Origin: Cadophora sp. MPI-SDFR-AT-0126
Taxonomy: Eukaryota > Ascomycota > Leotiomycetes > Helotiales > Ploettnerulaceae
Assembly (NCBI GenBank): GCA_020747065.1
Contig: JAGMVK010000005.1
Span: forward strand, 186,001 to 250,000
Length of the DNA: 64,000 nucleotides
Direction: 5' to 3'
The notes beneath the pieces are model-generated. The model searched no databases. It was not told the DNA's origin and saw nothing but the letters and a program-made list of their open reading frames with translations. Positions 47,116-58,905 of the stretch are shown piece by piece. The translations under genes and the position numbers were made by a program. Numbering within the stretch: position 1 is the stretch's first letter; every line of letters starts with the position of its first letter.

Positions 47116-50100
47116 TCAATTTCTCTTGAACCATCTTAGTTGCAACGCGATCAAAATGACCGGCAACACACTAACAATCTCACCCAATCCAGCATACTCT
47201 GGTGGGATCCTAGCATTGACAAACGCCCCTGCAGCCAACAAGACAGCGATAGTGTTGTAGATGAATGACCAGGTGAAGTTGAAAACGATACGACGGAACG
47301 CCGCACGAGAGAGATCAATCAAGACAAGAACACCATCGAGAGCAGGTCTGACAAGTACGGCGTCAGCGGCACTCTGGGCGACGTCTGTCCCGCTATTCAT
47401 GTGTAGACCGATGCTGGCTTGAGCGAGGGCTACTGCATCGTTGGTACCGTCTCCGCAGAAGAGAATAACATCTTTGTTGCCATCCATAAGGTTCTTGATA
47501 TAATTTTGCTTATCACTAGGGGAGCAGCGTGATTTGATACGAGATGGTTGCAGCCCGAGTTCGTTGCCAATCCGTTGGACGGCGCCGTCGTCATCACCAC
47601 TGACGATGGACACGGCGATGCCTCGAGTTTGCAGCTCGTCTACTGTGGCTTTGGCATCGGATCGGAGGGAGTCATCGAGTCCGTAGATTGCAATAAGGTC
47701 CTCGCCCAGTGTGATACAAAAGACAGTTCGGCCTTCAGAAAGAAGTGCTGAGACTTCGGGATTGTCTTGGACTGCTAGCCATCGCGAGTTGCCCCCACGA
47801 ATGCGAACATTACCAGGGCTCAGCTTTCCTTCCATGCCACTACCTGTCACAGACTTGACCTGCTCCATGGGAGCGGGTTGAACTCCTTGTGCCATCAAAT
47901 GGCCAGCGACAGCGGCTGAAACAGGATGCTTACTGTTAAGGGTGAGTCCAAGGACGAGTGAAGTAGCAGATGAGCTTTCAGCCAGATAATTTTCGCTCGA
48001 GACAGACAATTGGCCCATGGTCAGTGTTCCTGTCTTGTCAAATACAACATGAGACACCTTTCGGGCAATCTCGATTGTTTCGGCGGACTTGAAAATGACA
48101 CCGAATCTGGCCCCCACCCCGCCGGCAATAACTACAACCATAGGGACAGCTAGTCCAATAGCGCAAGGACAAGAGACGATCAGGACTGAGATAGCGTAAG
48201 TGATAGCTTGGACAACAGCTGTTCCCCCGGACTGGATTCGCACTGCCTTGCCGATGGCCACCCATATCGCGAACGTGATGAGTGTGAGTACGATGACAAC
48301 AGGGACAAAGTATGAAGCAACACGGTCAGCAAGTTCTTGAATTTTCGGCTTGGAAAATTTGGCTTCATCGACCATTGTTGCAATTTCGCTGATTGTGTTC
48401 TCCCCGGGTAGGCGTCTGAGGCGGACAGTGAGCGTGCCGGATCCATTGAGACTTCCAGCGATGACATTGGACCCAACAGACTTGTCGACGGGAACAGCCT
48501 CGCCTGTGACGTGTGATTCATCAACTTCACTTTCACCAGATACAACGGTGCCGTCGGTAGCGATGAGACTATCAGGTGAGACCTTGAAGATGTCACCGTA
48601 TTGGAGAAGACGCGCATCGATCCCAAGACCGCCAGGATGGGTTTCGTCTACCAGAAAAGCCACCCCGCTCTGGAGCGATCGAATTGAAATTGATTCAACA
48701 GCTTTGTGTCTAGCAAATGCACTGACAAGGCGGCCCACCATGATCAGTGTTACCAACAGAGTGCTCGTTTCGAAGAACTCTCCAGTTGACAGCGGATGTC
48801 CCCGCACCTGGTATCCGAAAGCGACAACTGAGAATATGTAGGCAGTGGAAGTGCTCAGAACGATCAACAGATCCATTTCAATGACCCGAGTAAAGAGCAG
48901 AGCCTTGAAAGCACTAGGATAGAATGGGCCAGCGACGACAAACTGCACAACCGTAGCGAGTGCCAATGATATTGAACCGTACAGAATTTCGCGAGGCTTC
49001 AGCGGTGCCCAGGCAAGAACCAACACTGGAATCGTGAGGATGGCGGAGAAAGCAGTCATGAATACGGTCTCTCGAACATGCTTGCTACCGGATTCCAACT
49101 CGGCGTACGGGCGAGAAGGGGCAAGTGAGATGTCACTATTGAATCCTCGCTCAAGCAAATCGCGTGCGCCGATAGATTTGGCATCGTAGGCAACACGGAC
49201 GGTGTTTTTGTCGAGTGCAGTCATTTCCTCGACTCCATAGGGAAGCTTTTGGTTCACAAACTCTCTAGCGTCACCTGGAACCAGAATATCTAGTGTTTGA
49301 CCTTGAGTACTGAGTCTCTGGCAGGCAAAGCCGGTGGTTTTTGCAACTTCCTTGATAAGCTCGTCAACAGATGCTTTCGTATCGAGGTCAAACTCTGCTC
49401 GAGCCATGACCAAGCTTGTCTGGAGATTTATGATGCCAGGTATAGTATTCAAAGATCGGAACAACTTGTTCTCGCATCCAACACAAGTCATTCCCTCGAT
49501 ACTGAGGGTAATATGCTCGGTGAGTAAGCCTGCTTTTTCGATGTCGATGTCGCTGGTGGCGGGAGCATTGCGAATGGCTATTTTCTCGTTTTTGATCTCG
49601 TCCGTCTCACAACAATCATCAGATGCTTCCTCTTCGGGTGACTCGCAGGTGATAGCGTCAATGGTGACATCAGCTGTCTTGCTGCAACAGGATTTGGAGG
49701 CGCAAATTGATTTCTCTGAAGCATCTGGCTTTGCTCCGGAGCTCTTGCCGTGACATCCCTGCTCAACAGGAGCTGCAATGGTCTTCTCATCACAGCAAGC
49801 TTTGGCGCATTGTTTCTTTGGGGGTGGAACATCAGGCTTCTTGGAACAACAAGATTTTGCGCACCCAGTTGTTACAACAGGGGCCTCCTTCTTCTTGGCA
49901 CAACAGGACGTTCCAGAACAGTCTTTTTCCACAGCTGGAGGTGCATGCTCCACGGTGGGCGGGTCATCAGCTGGCTTGTTGCCAGCGCAGCATTCGCCTG
50001 TTGTAGTAGTCGAATTAGTCGAGGCATCGAGAGCCGATGGTCTTTCGCCGCAAGTCATTGTGACAGGGTTCTCGGGTCCATCAGATGGACCTGAGCAGCA

Positions 50101-50868
50101 GCCAGTCTTTGCCGGACTCGAAAGTTCCCTTACAACGGACTTTTCCGACCTGAAATCATCACAACAACTAGTCATCGTGGAGCAAGCTACCGGGAGTGCT
50201 TTGGAGTTGTCAGTCTTGTCTTCAGCCGCGCCCCATCCTGCCCCAGTTTCTGCATTCTTCTGGCATGTGTCTGCCTTTTCCTTGCGCTTGTTGCAAGGGC
50301 CAGCCTCCTTGGTCGAGCAATAACCAGATGTCGAAGCGCGTAAACTGCTCGAAGAGGTGCTCGTGCGAGGGGCAGCCGATCTCAAAGATCGCTTCGTTTG
50401 GGGGGAACAACAGGTTTCGAGGTTTCGCGCCAGGAGAGCTCTGCAGATGCAGCCGACGGCTTCCAATGTTGCGGCATATCGTTCGCGTGCGGCCTTGAGT
50501 CTCTCAGTTCGAGCGACTTTCTTATCGTTCGAAGTCGAAGCCTTTGCAGAGCAGCATCCGCCAGCGCAGCTGGATGTTTCTGTAACCTGTAAGCAGCGTT
50601 CGACTGGCACAGACTAATAATCATACTAGTAATATCTGCCTCCTTACCCGCACTGTCGCTGCTTGTAAAGCTCTCGGCATCACAATCTCTTTGAGCAGCG
50701 ACTTCAATACAGGCAGCTATCTTCTCTTAGCGCTGGTGGAGACCCTGTGTCAAGACCGTTACAAGACTTACTATCGCAACATGCCAGCTTCTGCTTTCCA
50801 TCTTCCGCCTGGGCAGATGGGGGGCAGTACTGGCATGAAGGAAGAGCTTTGTATTCGTCTTCCATCAT
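47116..50868 (-). CDS. P1B heavy-metal ATPase (CrpA/Pca1-like) with extended cysteine-rich N-terminus
   Basis: My model has three exons, 50868-50772, 50701-50648 and 50603-47116, giving 1212 aa. It is an integral-membrane metal pump, probably for Cu(I) or Cd(II). The catalytic core is complete: CPC helix SCPCAIGLAVP, phosphorylation motif VFDKTGTLTMG, TGEAVPVDK, the HP motif SKHPVSAA and hinge GDGTNDAVALA. One HMA domain with GMTCVGC lies near residue 424. Before it, about 380 residues hold some 40 cysteines and 11 CC pairs, including four tandem C-x(2-4)-CC units (CSGTSCC, CAKSCC, CAKACC, CASKSCC). The main exon has a stop just upstream of its first usable codon, so 5' exons are required; the two chosen (with a 44-nt intron) add CC and C residues of the same type. 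A shorter start at 50681 (MPRALQAATVR) is the alternative. Confidence 0.9.
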
Positions 50869-52093
50869 TTCAGGCTTTCCTGATAGTTGTTCGTTGCTCC
50901 TGTGGTGTTGACTTGTCTTGAGATGGTGCTTGTCATTGAGGTTGAAACTCGAAGCTTTCAGAAGCTGGGCGAGGTGCGGGGGGCGGTGAGGAACCCCTCC
51001 CTCGCCAAGCCAAACCTTATGTTAGCGATCGAGTCACTGGATTATTGACATTCAGGGGCTCGCTTCTGCTCCCTCTAATTCTTACTAGACACTCAAGAAA
51101 GTAATTCACCATTAATTTATATTCTGCAATTGTGAAAACGCTTTCCTAACTTGCCAATGTCCTTGAAGTTGAAAGGACCCTACTAGGCCTATATACCAAA
51201 TTTTTGCCTTCCTAAAAGAAGATTTTTATTCAGACTTGAGGGAAATGTAGTTCAATGATAACATCGCATCACTTTCGTCAAATAACTGAGAGGAAAGATT
51301 ACATGATCATTCACCTTCGTGACATCAAATTCAAGTCGTATTATTTACCTGAAAAAGCTGAACCTTGACGCGCAATCATGACTTGCGCGAACAGAATCCC
51401 GATGCGATGATCAAGCCTACCTACAGATCTATGGAGTCTATGGAGTCATACAGCAGGTAGTTTGTGCGACATTCTACTGAAACGACAAAAATGTGCCATT
51501 GCAGCTCCCGCCTGTGTCGCAAGTTGCACTACTGTGATCGAACCCCAACTATGATTTACACCCGATTCTGTTTGTTTCGCGGTGTTTATGATTTTGAGAA
51601 CATGTAAGATCTTACACAAAAATTAGTGGACGCATGCTTGGACATTTAGCGATCATGCCCTGGAGAAGCCCTGTAAGGCCCAAGTGCGGGGTAATATTCT
51701 GGCTCAATTAGGAAGGAGGGGTAATTCTACAGCATCCCTCGCTTAAGTTACAGCACTGAATCTCTGAAGCTGGCTAGGAGCGTATTTTGGTAACGGACAG
51801 GTAATGATGGAATCTGGATCATGAGTTATTACGACCACTTCCAACCTCGGTATCATCGATCTCAGAATGTCTTTGTGTTCCATGCAGGTATCCGTCTATC
51901 TGCTACACATGCGGAATTCCCAATCTTCAAAGCTCCACATGGTAGCACAGAATGACCATCAATCGTACCGTAATTTTAACCAAGTCAACAAAATAGCTCA
52001 TTCTCCATTCATGAAATCTTTTTCTCCTTTGCACCGTACATCTTGACCACTTCTTCTCCCTGAAAGCTGTTTAAAAATTGTCAAAGCAATGAA
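50869..52093. other. Intergenic, 1.2 kb
   Basis: Divergent upstream region of the P1B-ATPase and small secreted protein 3. The frame upstream of the ATPase start stays open to about 51020 without an ATG. No gene is seen. Confidence 0.5.
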
Positions 52094-52415
52094 ATGAAGC
52101 TTTCAACCATCCTTTCCCTCCTCGCTCTCTCAGCCGCGTCTGTCTTCAGCTACAGCTGCACGGCCAGCTTCACCAAGCTATGCTGCGACATGCTAGCTTA
52201 TAACAACCCCGCACAGACAAAGAGGCTCAGCCCTAGAGATACTCTGGTTGGAGGTGTCTACATCTCGTACGGCTGTGAGTTGTCTCTCCTTCAAAGCATT
52301 TTCCAACGGACGGGAAAGAAATTCTTGATGGCTGATTGCCCGTGCAGGTAGAGAACCTTTTTGCCAAAAGGATTGTGTTCCAGCGGATAACGACCTGATT
52401 GTTGCATACCAGTGA
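52094..52415 (+). CDS. Small secreted cysteine-rich protein 3
   Basis: Two exons, 52094-52274 and 52348-52415, give 82 aa. Residues 1-19 form a signal peptide (MKLSTILSLLALSAASVFS). The mature part has six cysteines: YSC, LCC, YGC, PFC and KDC. The 73-nt intron has a GTGAGT donor and TGCAG acceptor and completes the fourth Cys codon. The stop TGA overlaps a GTGAGT donor-like word (52412), so a further exon cannot be excluded, though an even cysteine count supports ending here. It is not similar to the pair at 15-16.7 kb. No known domain; effector-like by features only. Confidence 0.6.
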
Positions 52416-52932
52416 GTTCTTAATGGCACTGAAAGAGAGACCGGATGTTGGAGGCATTTTTAGTTGGGAAACAAAGATGGGCCGCAGATTTGTGGTTCGA
52501 GCATGTAAATTGGGTGAATGAACTTTGAATGGAGTCTCGGGATGTCTCGTTGGAATAAATTTCAATTCCTGCCTTGCATTACCATCATGTAGACCTGCAG
52601 CGTTCAACTTGAAGAACTTCTTTCTTCTTCTTTCATGGTCCTGTAAGATGAAGTCTCAAAATGTTGTCATCTGCAAGAACCATGTCTCAATCTTTGAAAG
52701 ACTTTCCCTACTGCTTCTCTTTCAAGATCTCGTCTCAGAGATTCGCAAAGTATCATAGAGAAAATGCACCAATTATCTGGAAGTTGTAGAGTGCAATTCT
52801 AGTCAGCCTGTCACTTCTCTTTGTGAAACGAAGTCATGGCAGAGTAGCAAGAGAGAATACATGAGCCATCAAATCCCCCTCATGCCCCAGGAGATTTCCC
52901 GACTCCACACTTTTTCTTGAACATCAACCACG
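52416..52932. other. Intergenic, 0.5 kb
   Basis: 3' flank of small secreted protein 3 and promoter of the acidic repeat protein. Nothing else is seen. Confidence 0.5.
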
Positions 52933-55860
52933 ATGGAGAGCAAAGACAAGCCGCCAGCACAACCAACGAAGGACGAAGTGGAAGGAGGCGGAGGATCTCA
53001 CGTTGAGAATGATGGGAAGGATATTAGCCAAGAGCACAACATTCAGGCAAGCTCTCCCGAATCGATCGAAACAATGTCACGCCAGACTTCGACGGTTGCC
53101 GAACATGCAGATCCCTTCTCTATCGATGCACAAGGACGGGCGGAGGATTTTGAGGGAGATGCAGCAGAGGCAAAACATGGAGTTGACTCAGAGATGCCCG
53201 AAGCGGTCCCCGAGGCAACCTCCGAATCGGAATTTGGTCCACGAAGCCAAAGGCAAAACATCGAAGAAGTCGAGGAAGACACAAATGAAGAGAATGTTGG
53301 TTCTGTCAATTCCAGCCAAGGCGATGAACTGACTACAGCCGATGATAGCAATCATGAGGGAAAAGAGAAGGCAAATAATAGAGATTGGGACGAGATTGTG
53401 GCGAACACCAATCCGGACTACTTTGACCAAGGAGGTGATACGATTGTTGTTAGCCAGCCTTGGGGTGGTCCAAATGACAAGGAGTCTGCATCGACAAACA
53501 ACACTGATCCTGATGGTGACCTTCCTCCACTCATTTCGAAAGAAGGTCAGTCCGATTCAGACTTTGAAGCCGACATGGAGCGCGCAAAGCAGGCAAGCTT
53601 ATTGCTCAACTACCCAACTCACCATGGTAATAACAACACCACCAGCGAGCCCTCGTTCATTCAGTCCTTACAAAAAGCCTCGTCTCACGATTCGGACACG
53701 GAGTATCCTGATACTCAAGAAGGGATTCTCCGCAGCTTGCAAGAGGAAAGAGCGAACAACTCTAGCACTGGCCGCTCGGTTTTCACCGATGATGTACCAA
53801 AGCTGGGGGAGGACGAGGAAGATGAATCCGATTCTGAACTCTCAGAGTCTGATGATGGTGATCCAGGCTACCCATTGTATGGCGAAGAAGACATAATTAT
53901 CTAGCCACCAAAGAAGCAGAAGGTTACAGGGAGTTTGTTAACAGGAAAGAGAAAGAAAAACAAGCAAGACGGGAAAGGCTTGATCGGAAAGAGGTAAAAA
54001 TCCAGGGAAGAAAAGTGGAGGCCGCCCTTCGGAATGAAGACCGTGGGCCACCTGACAATGTTTCTGAGAGATGATGACGATTCTGAGGATGGCCCATGGA
54101 TCAATATCGGTATGAGCAAGGAGATCTTCTTCGAGTTCTTTCAAACGAGAAAGGAATGGGAAGATGCTTTACTGGCTTGCCAACAATGGGACAATAATGG
54201 TCATTGGGCTTCGGACAATACCGGGGCTACTGGCGGTGACTCAGCCCCCGTGTCAAGCGGAGGTAGAGACACTCAGCAAAATGAACATAGCCGGAGCGCT
54301 TGTCCAGAAACTCGGACGCAGGAGACTCGAGGTGATGAGGACCAACATACCACAGATGGAGGAGATGCCAAGGCAGGGGAAGCCGATCATGGCCAAGACA
54401 CTGAGACGCTGTATGGGGCGGATGATGGCTCAAGAGAGAAGGCCGACAACGACAGCAGCGACAATGAGGAAGAAGAAAGCAAAACCAAGAATGGAAAAGA
54501 GAATGCGGACAACATCAGAAATGATGATAGAAACGATAATGGGGCGGAAAGTGACGGGAGCAAAGGAAAAAGCCAAGGCGAGGATACGTGTCACCATAGT
54601 TCGAGTGTGGATTATTCGGATGGACCAGAAGAGGTAGAAGAAGGAGAAACAGAGGAGCCTAGCTATGACGAGTGGAATGATTTATGTGACAACTCTCCCG
54701 TGGCTTCGCAGAAAAATTCGTCTTGGAATTCCTCTCGACAGCGGGCTGCTGAGTCCTCATTCCAAGTCTCCGGATCAAATGACCCCTCCGATTTAGGTCC
54801 AGCGCCGTGGATGTTACTGGGAATCACCGAGAAGGAATACAACGAAGGCTTGGCAGCCGCGGAGAACTACGAGAGAATCAAAGGGGGCGGAGATGGAGAT
54901 GACGAACACCATGCACAATCTTCGTCAAAAGCTGGTACATTTGATGACCCGGATGGCCACTTACTCGGCGTCACAGAAGAACAAGCTTCGGATGACCAGG
55001 AAGCCTGGAAACAACTTCAAGCAGAACGAGCGCCTCGCGCAGCAGATGACAATGACCACAACTCTATGCCTCCAGAAAACGACAGCCAGCGTGGTGGTCA
55101 GGACAACGATTGAAATGGACATGAAGGAGAGGAAAGAAGCTCACAGTGTGCTCAAGCAAACTCAGACGCTGTTCCGAGCAGCCAAGGTCAAGATGAAAGA
55201 GCCAACTCTGGTTGCAGTGATGAGACCTTCACAGAGATTCGTCACGGGGATACATCTAACACTACAGTTGATGATGGCCACAAATTCCAGACCGACGGGG
55301 GCGAAGAAACGCCAGGAGAAGCAAGTCAACAACAAGGAGAGAACACACGTAACGACACTACTTCCGAACTCGATACCAAAGGCAAGGCAAAAGATGTCGA
55401 AAGCACTGAAGAGACTGCTGAGAACATTGGGGAGTCTAAGAGGAAGCAGAAGAACAGAGCATACTGGAAGAAGAAGAAAGAAGAGAAGAAGAAGCGGAAA
55501 GCAGAGCAAAAGAACCGAGATTCGAAGCCAAGCGTCGAGCAATCCTCCGCGGCTGGCAATGGCACAGCTGCTAAGGGTCGTCGTCGACGACGCAAAGGGA
55601 AATCGAATGTACAAGGATCTTCAAAGGAAGGATCTACACTTCAGGGTGAGCGTGGGGAGCAAGGCACAAAATCCGAGACCACCAAGACGGAGGACTCTAC
55701 TACTCAAGTTGGGGGGGAAATCGCAACTGATTCGCCATCTCCAAACACAACGTCTCCGGATATTGAACAGAGATCGACTGGCACCGGCATGGGAGGAGGT
55801 GAGGATTATAATGATGCTGACCCGGCAGAAATGGAACCTGAGAAGGATGTCGAGAGTTGA
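52933..55860 (+). CDS. Large acidic low-complexity protein, reading frame interrupted (pseudogene or unusual splicing)
   Basis: From ATG 52933 an acidic Ser/Asp/Glu-rich frame runs to TAG 53902. A 47-nt intron at 53858-53904 (GTGATC..CTAG) would bypass that stop and lead into a charged helical stretch, ATKEAEGYREF, at 53905-54060. The protein then resumes one frame over at about 54070 and runs to an in-frame TGA at 55111-55113, after which the same frame continues coding-like to TGA 55858. A short motif recurs: GPWINIGMSKE, APWMLLGITEKEY and DGHLLGVTEEQ. The C-terminal part has a dense basic block (KKKKEEKKKRK; KGRRRRRKGK) suggesting nuclear or nucleic-acid association. Weak introns could explain the breaks, but so could decay. 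No family recognised; about 950 residues if whole. Confidence 0.5.
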
Positions 55861-56274
55861 GAGGGTCTTCAAGAGGGAAGTGGTAGAGGAAATCGAAGAG
55901 GGAAACTTGGTGGCGAGTATCAAGCTTGATGAAGATCGACCGGAGACTTCTCTCATAGAATCGTGTAGACGATAGACTGTACTGGATGGCGGATACTGGT
56001 GGAAATGTTATGTTCTTTTGGGAGGATGGCGTTTGGGATTTTGTTTTCGGAGGATATGTCGCAAGTTAGATAGACCATTTCAATCCAGCATTTATCTCGT
56101 CACCATTATTACCGTAAAACATACCGAAAAACAACTTGATCTAGAAGAAACATATGACTTGAAAGTGGATACCATGCAGATTCCCGCCACACCGCCACCC
56201 CTGCGAGCTGCGAGTCAGAGGAGGATTTCGCTAACTCGTGTATGTAACCAAATAAGCATTTCTTTTTCACAACA
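55861..56274. other. Intergenic, 0.4 kb
   Basis: 3' flank of the acidic protein gene up to the tRNA. No gene. Confidence 0.5.
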
Positions 56275-56361
56275 GGCCGGATAGTTCAGTGGTAGAATAC
56301 ATGCTTTGGGTTTCAAATCAAACACTGTATGTGGTCTTGGGTTCAATCCCCAATTCGGCCC
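56275..56361 (+). tRNA. tRNA-Pro (anticodon TGG), intron-containing
   Basis: A full cloverleaf can be drawn. The acceptor stem GGCCGGA pairs with TTCGGCC (one G-T), the D arm is GTTC..GAAT, the anticodon stem CATGC pairs with GTATG (one G-T), and the T arm TTGGG-TTCAATC-CCCAA is perfect. The anticodon loop reads TTTGGG, giving TGG. A 15-nt intron follows position 37 (TTTCAAATCAAACAC or a one-base shift), the standard place; yeast tRNA-Pro(UGG) also has an intron here. A T-run terminator follows 16 nt later. Confidence 0.92.
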
Positions 56362-56377
56362 TGCCCATTATCAATTC

Positions 56378-56383
56378 TTTTTT
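56378..56383 (+). terminator. RNA polymerase III terminator of tRNA-Pro
   Basis: A run of six T residues 17 nt after the tRNA 3' end, the usual pol III stop signal. Confidence 0.75.
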
Positions 56384-56415
56384 GCTCCTGAATGTTTTTG
56401 TTTTTATCTTCCATT

Positions 56416-56523
56416 TCTATAAAGTACATTTTTTGTGGAGTCCTAGTTCTGAATGCGATAGTTGTATCATCTATAAAGTACATTTTCTTTGGAGTCCTAC
56501 TTCTGAATTAAATAGTTGTATCA
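56416..56523. repeat. 54-bp tandem duplication next to tRNA-Pro
   Basis: Two adjacent 54-bp copies, 56416-56469 and 56470-56523, each starting TCTATAAAGTACATTTT and ending ATAGTTGTATCA, with a few substitutions and no length difference. They lie 55 bp past the tRNA. Confidence 0.9.
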
Positions 56524-57207
56524 TTTTGTCTTGATGTTGCTGAAAATTTCTCCGGAAACTCCTTCTGTGGGTTGAGGTATCCACCTCGGCAGAGTTTTCC
56601 GTACTTCAAGCGAGACATGCTTAGGGCTAGCTATGATAACCAAAAGTCACAAGATAATCTTTGTCTTGAAGGTATCTTAAATGATCTAACCTATATTAAG
56701 TTTTGATTCAGTCGAATGTCCAGAGTCTTGGTCGATTCTCCAAACGAAGGATCTGCTCGGGAGGTCATAAGTGTGACTCACGGAATGCCAAGAGTACATA
56801 CCACGTGAGGTCACAAGCTCAAAACAGACTTAGTGATGTGAATATCAAATACCCGTTACGGACATTGATTGCTGCTAAGCTATATTTCAGAGCAATTCAA
56901 CTGTTTTGTTCTCGTCGAGTGAAAATTTGGGACCTGCGAATGCCAAGAGTCGGGCTCGCAAATTAAGCGAATGAAAATAAACACAGCGAAACACAGGCGC
57001 TATGCAGCGCGACCCCATGCAATCACACGCTATTTGAAGCATCACAATGCTCCCATGCAATTCACGTCCTCATTCTTGTATGGTACCAGGCGAATGCAGT
57101 CAATCCTTGCGAATGAGTTTACTTTCAGTCGTCAATCGCAAGCACCACTCTCGCGCCATCGGTAATCTGGTCTACACAGCCATCAGCGTCTCCAGACAAG
57201 ATCTTGT

Positions 57208-58076
57208 TCATGTACTAAACTCACCTCCAAGATACTTCGTCACTACACCATAGTCTTTGCAAACTACACCCCCAAAGTCAGCACTCACATTCACCTCTCC
57301 CTCTCTCTCCAAGATTCAACTCACCATGCCTAGCCCCCCACGCAGCATCCAACTTCCCCTCCTCCAAATCATCCGGCTCATGCGGTTCCATCGCCAAATC
57401 CGCACCACACATAACCGCCTGCCTCATATAGTCCACACAATGCATGAAATGGAAATGCCAATCATCCGGCAAAAGCCCCTCCTGAATCGCCTCCGTCGTG
57501 TTCAGCACCACCCCGGAAAAGATCCGAGCCATCATGTAAACGCAGTGTAGCTGGTGCGTCATGGATGTTGTGAAGAATGTGTGGGTTGGGTCGGGGGTGG
57601 GAAGACCGGTTCCTGGCGGCATGAGGGTGTTCCAGAGGGTGAGGGTGGAGGGGTCGAGGAATTGGGTGGTGTTTAGAGGGGCGAAGAGGGGGGAGGAGGT
57701 GAATGTTTGGGTGTGTGTTGGGACTGAGGGATTTTAGCATTCAAGTGATCCAATTGCGGTGAGGTTGCTTACATATGGGACCAGCTCCGGTATAATCTCC
57801 TCCAACCTGCCACGATGCGGGTGGTATTTTCTGTTGCCTCCATTCGTGCCGTAAGAGGAGGAGCAGGGTAATAATTATGAGTAGTAATGTTGTATCTAGT
57901 ATCCATCGATATGATTGGAAAGCTTCCATGCATAATTGTTTCTTGGAAATTCTGCGGTGCTGTAATGGCTTCTCGTCGCCCATGAGAGATTCGTCGACTT
58001 CTGTTGTGGAAAGAGCTTCCTCATGATCTTGTTCGTCTGATGTGTAGACATTTTTATAAAGGGTGTTTGCATCCAT
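57208..58076 (-). CDS. UstYa-like (DUF3328) putative oxidase, membrane anchored
   Basis: Three exons, 58076-57773, 57723-57325 and 57263-57208, give 252 aa. A polar N-terminal region of about 60 residues leads to one transmembrane helix (TTLLLIIITLLLLLR), then a lumenal domain. It carries both HxxHC motifs that define the family: HQLHCVYMMAR and HFMHCVDYMRQ, about 40 residues apart, and ends VCKDYGVVTKYLGG. UstYa-type proteins oxidise peptide or small-molecule substrates in fungal secondary metabolism, including cyclisation of ribosomal peptides (dikaritins such as ustiloxin); their metal use and range are only partly known. No precursor peptide with repeated cores is visible nearby. The introns are in phase with GTAAGC and GTGAGT donors. 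Confidence 0.88.
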
Positions 58077-58905
58077 GACCGCGGCTTTTTAGATTCGCCT
58101 ATCTCCAGATTCCCTTTCACGATATGCAGATAATTCCAACAGGCGATTCAAAAGTCATAGAAGAAAGCGCAAACCCTCCAAAGGACAAGACCTGGGCAAA
58201 CGCCACTACTTGAAGCACGGCAATACCAGCCTAGCCTTACCCTATTCCGATCTTCCGACACGCATAGACTTTCCCGTCTCGTGTCGCGAATCTGCGTGTC
58301 GCTGGGGGTTTCGGATGACATGTTCGGGCTGGTGGTTTGAAGTTTCAAAACCAATGGCGTCGCGCGATCGGCGATAAGCGAGAGGTTGCGTGGACGGAAT
58401 GTTCCCCACATGTTTGGGATGGGTGTGCTCATTCCGGACTTTGCAATTGTGCATTTTGTGGATGAGTAGCTGGCGAAGGTTGGGAGTTCTGAAGTGTTTG
58501 GATTCTCACAAAAAATGAATATTTGACACAGTACGCTGCCAAGCGACGACAATTGACAACCGTTCTTTACATTTCAGGAGAGAAAATCATTCCAGCAGTT
58601 TGTATCGCAGTGGGCGTCAGAAAACAGTGATACCACTCATTTCATGCTGTGGAAAATGTGGCCCTCAACCTGCCACCACTGACAGCTTTTGGCCCTGTTC
58701 TTTACGCGAACCGGGCTCCGCGATTCAAGCTGATCAAAACAAGAGCGGGGCACGCACTGCGTAGGAGTATCACGACCAGTTTCGATAATCTTTATATCAG
58801 CTGTTGTATCGTGTGTCCAAACTTGGCTTTTTCTCGCAGACTTATTTACATGACGGTTCTCCTCCAGTCCGCAGGAGTTTGTTATCGTCAACTCACCCCT
58901 TTCCC
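58077..58905. other. Intergenic, 0.8 kb
   Basis: Promoter of the UstYa-like gene and 3' flank of the GH131 gene. A - strand frame at 58148-58552 has no coding features and is not called. Confidence 0.5.

Larger units (their letters stand above)
56362..57207. other. Intergenic between tRNA-Pro and the UstYa-like gene
   Basis: Apart from the pol III terminator and the 54-bp tandem duplication, nothing supported is seen. CGAATGCCAAGAGT-like words occur at 56786 and 56938, too short to call a repeat. Confidence 0.4.

Noticed and set aside
49778..50323. 181-codon + strand frame opposite the P1B-ATPase N-terminus
   Set aside because: A shadow of the Cys-rich coding strand (TGC/TGT codons read as GCA/ACA in antisense).
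50681..50868. 54-codon cysteine-rich frame as a separate upstream metallothionein-like ORF
   Set aside because: Splicing at GTAAGT (50771) joins it in phase to the P1B-ATPase exons, which explains it better as the 5' exon; kept only as an alternative.
54893..55975. 360-codon + strand frame rich in Lys/Arg overlapping the acidic protein
   Set aside because: It is the alternate frame of a Glu/Asp-rich sequence; the acidic frame before and after it is continuous with the upstream part and has the repeated motif.
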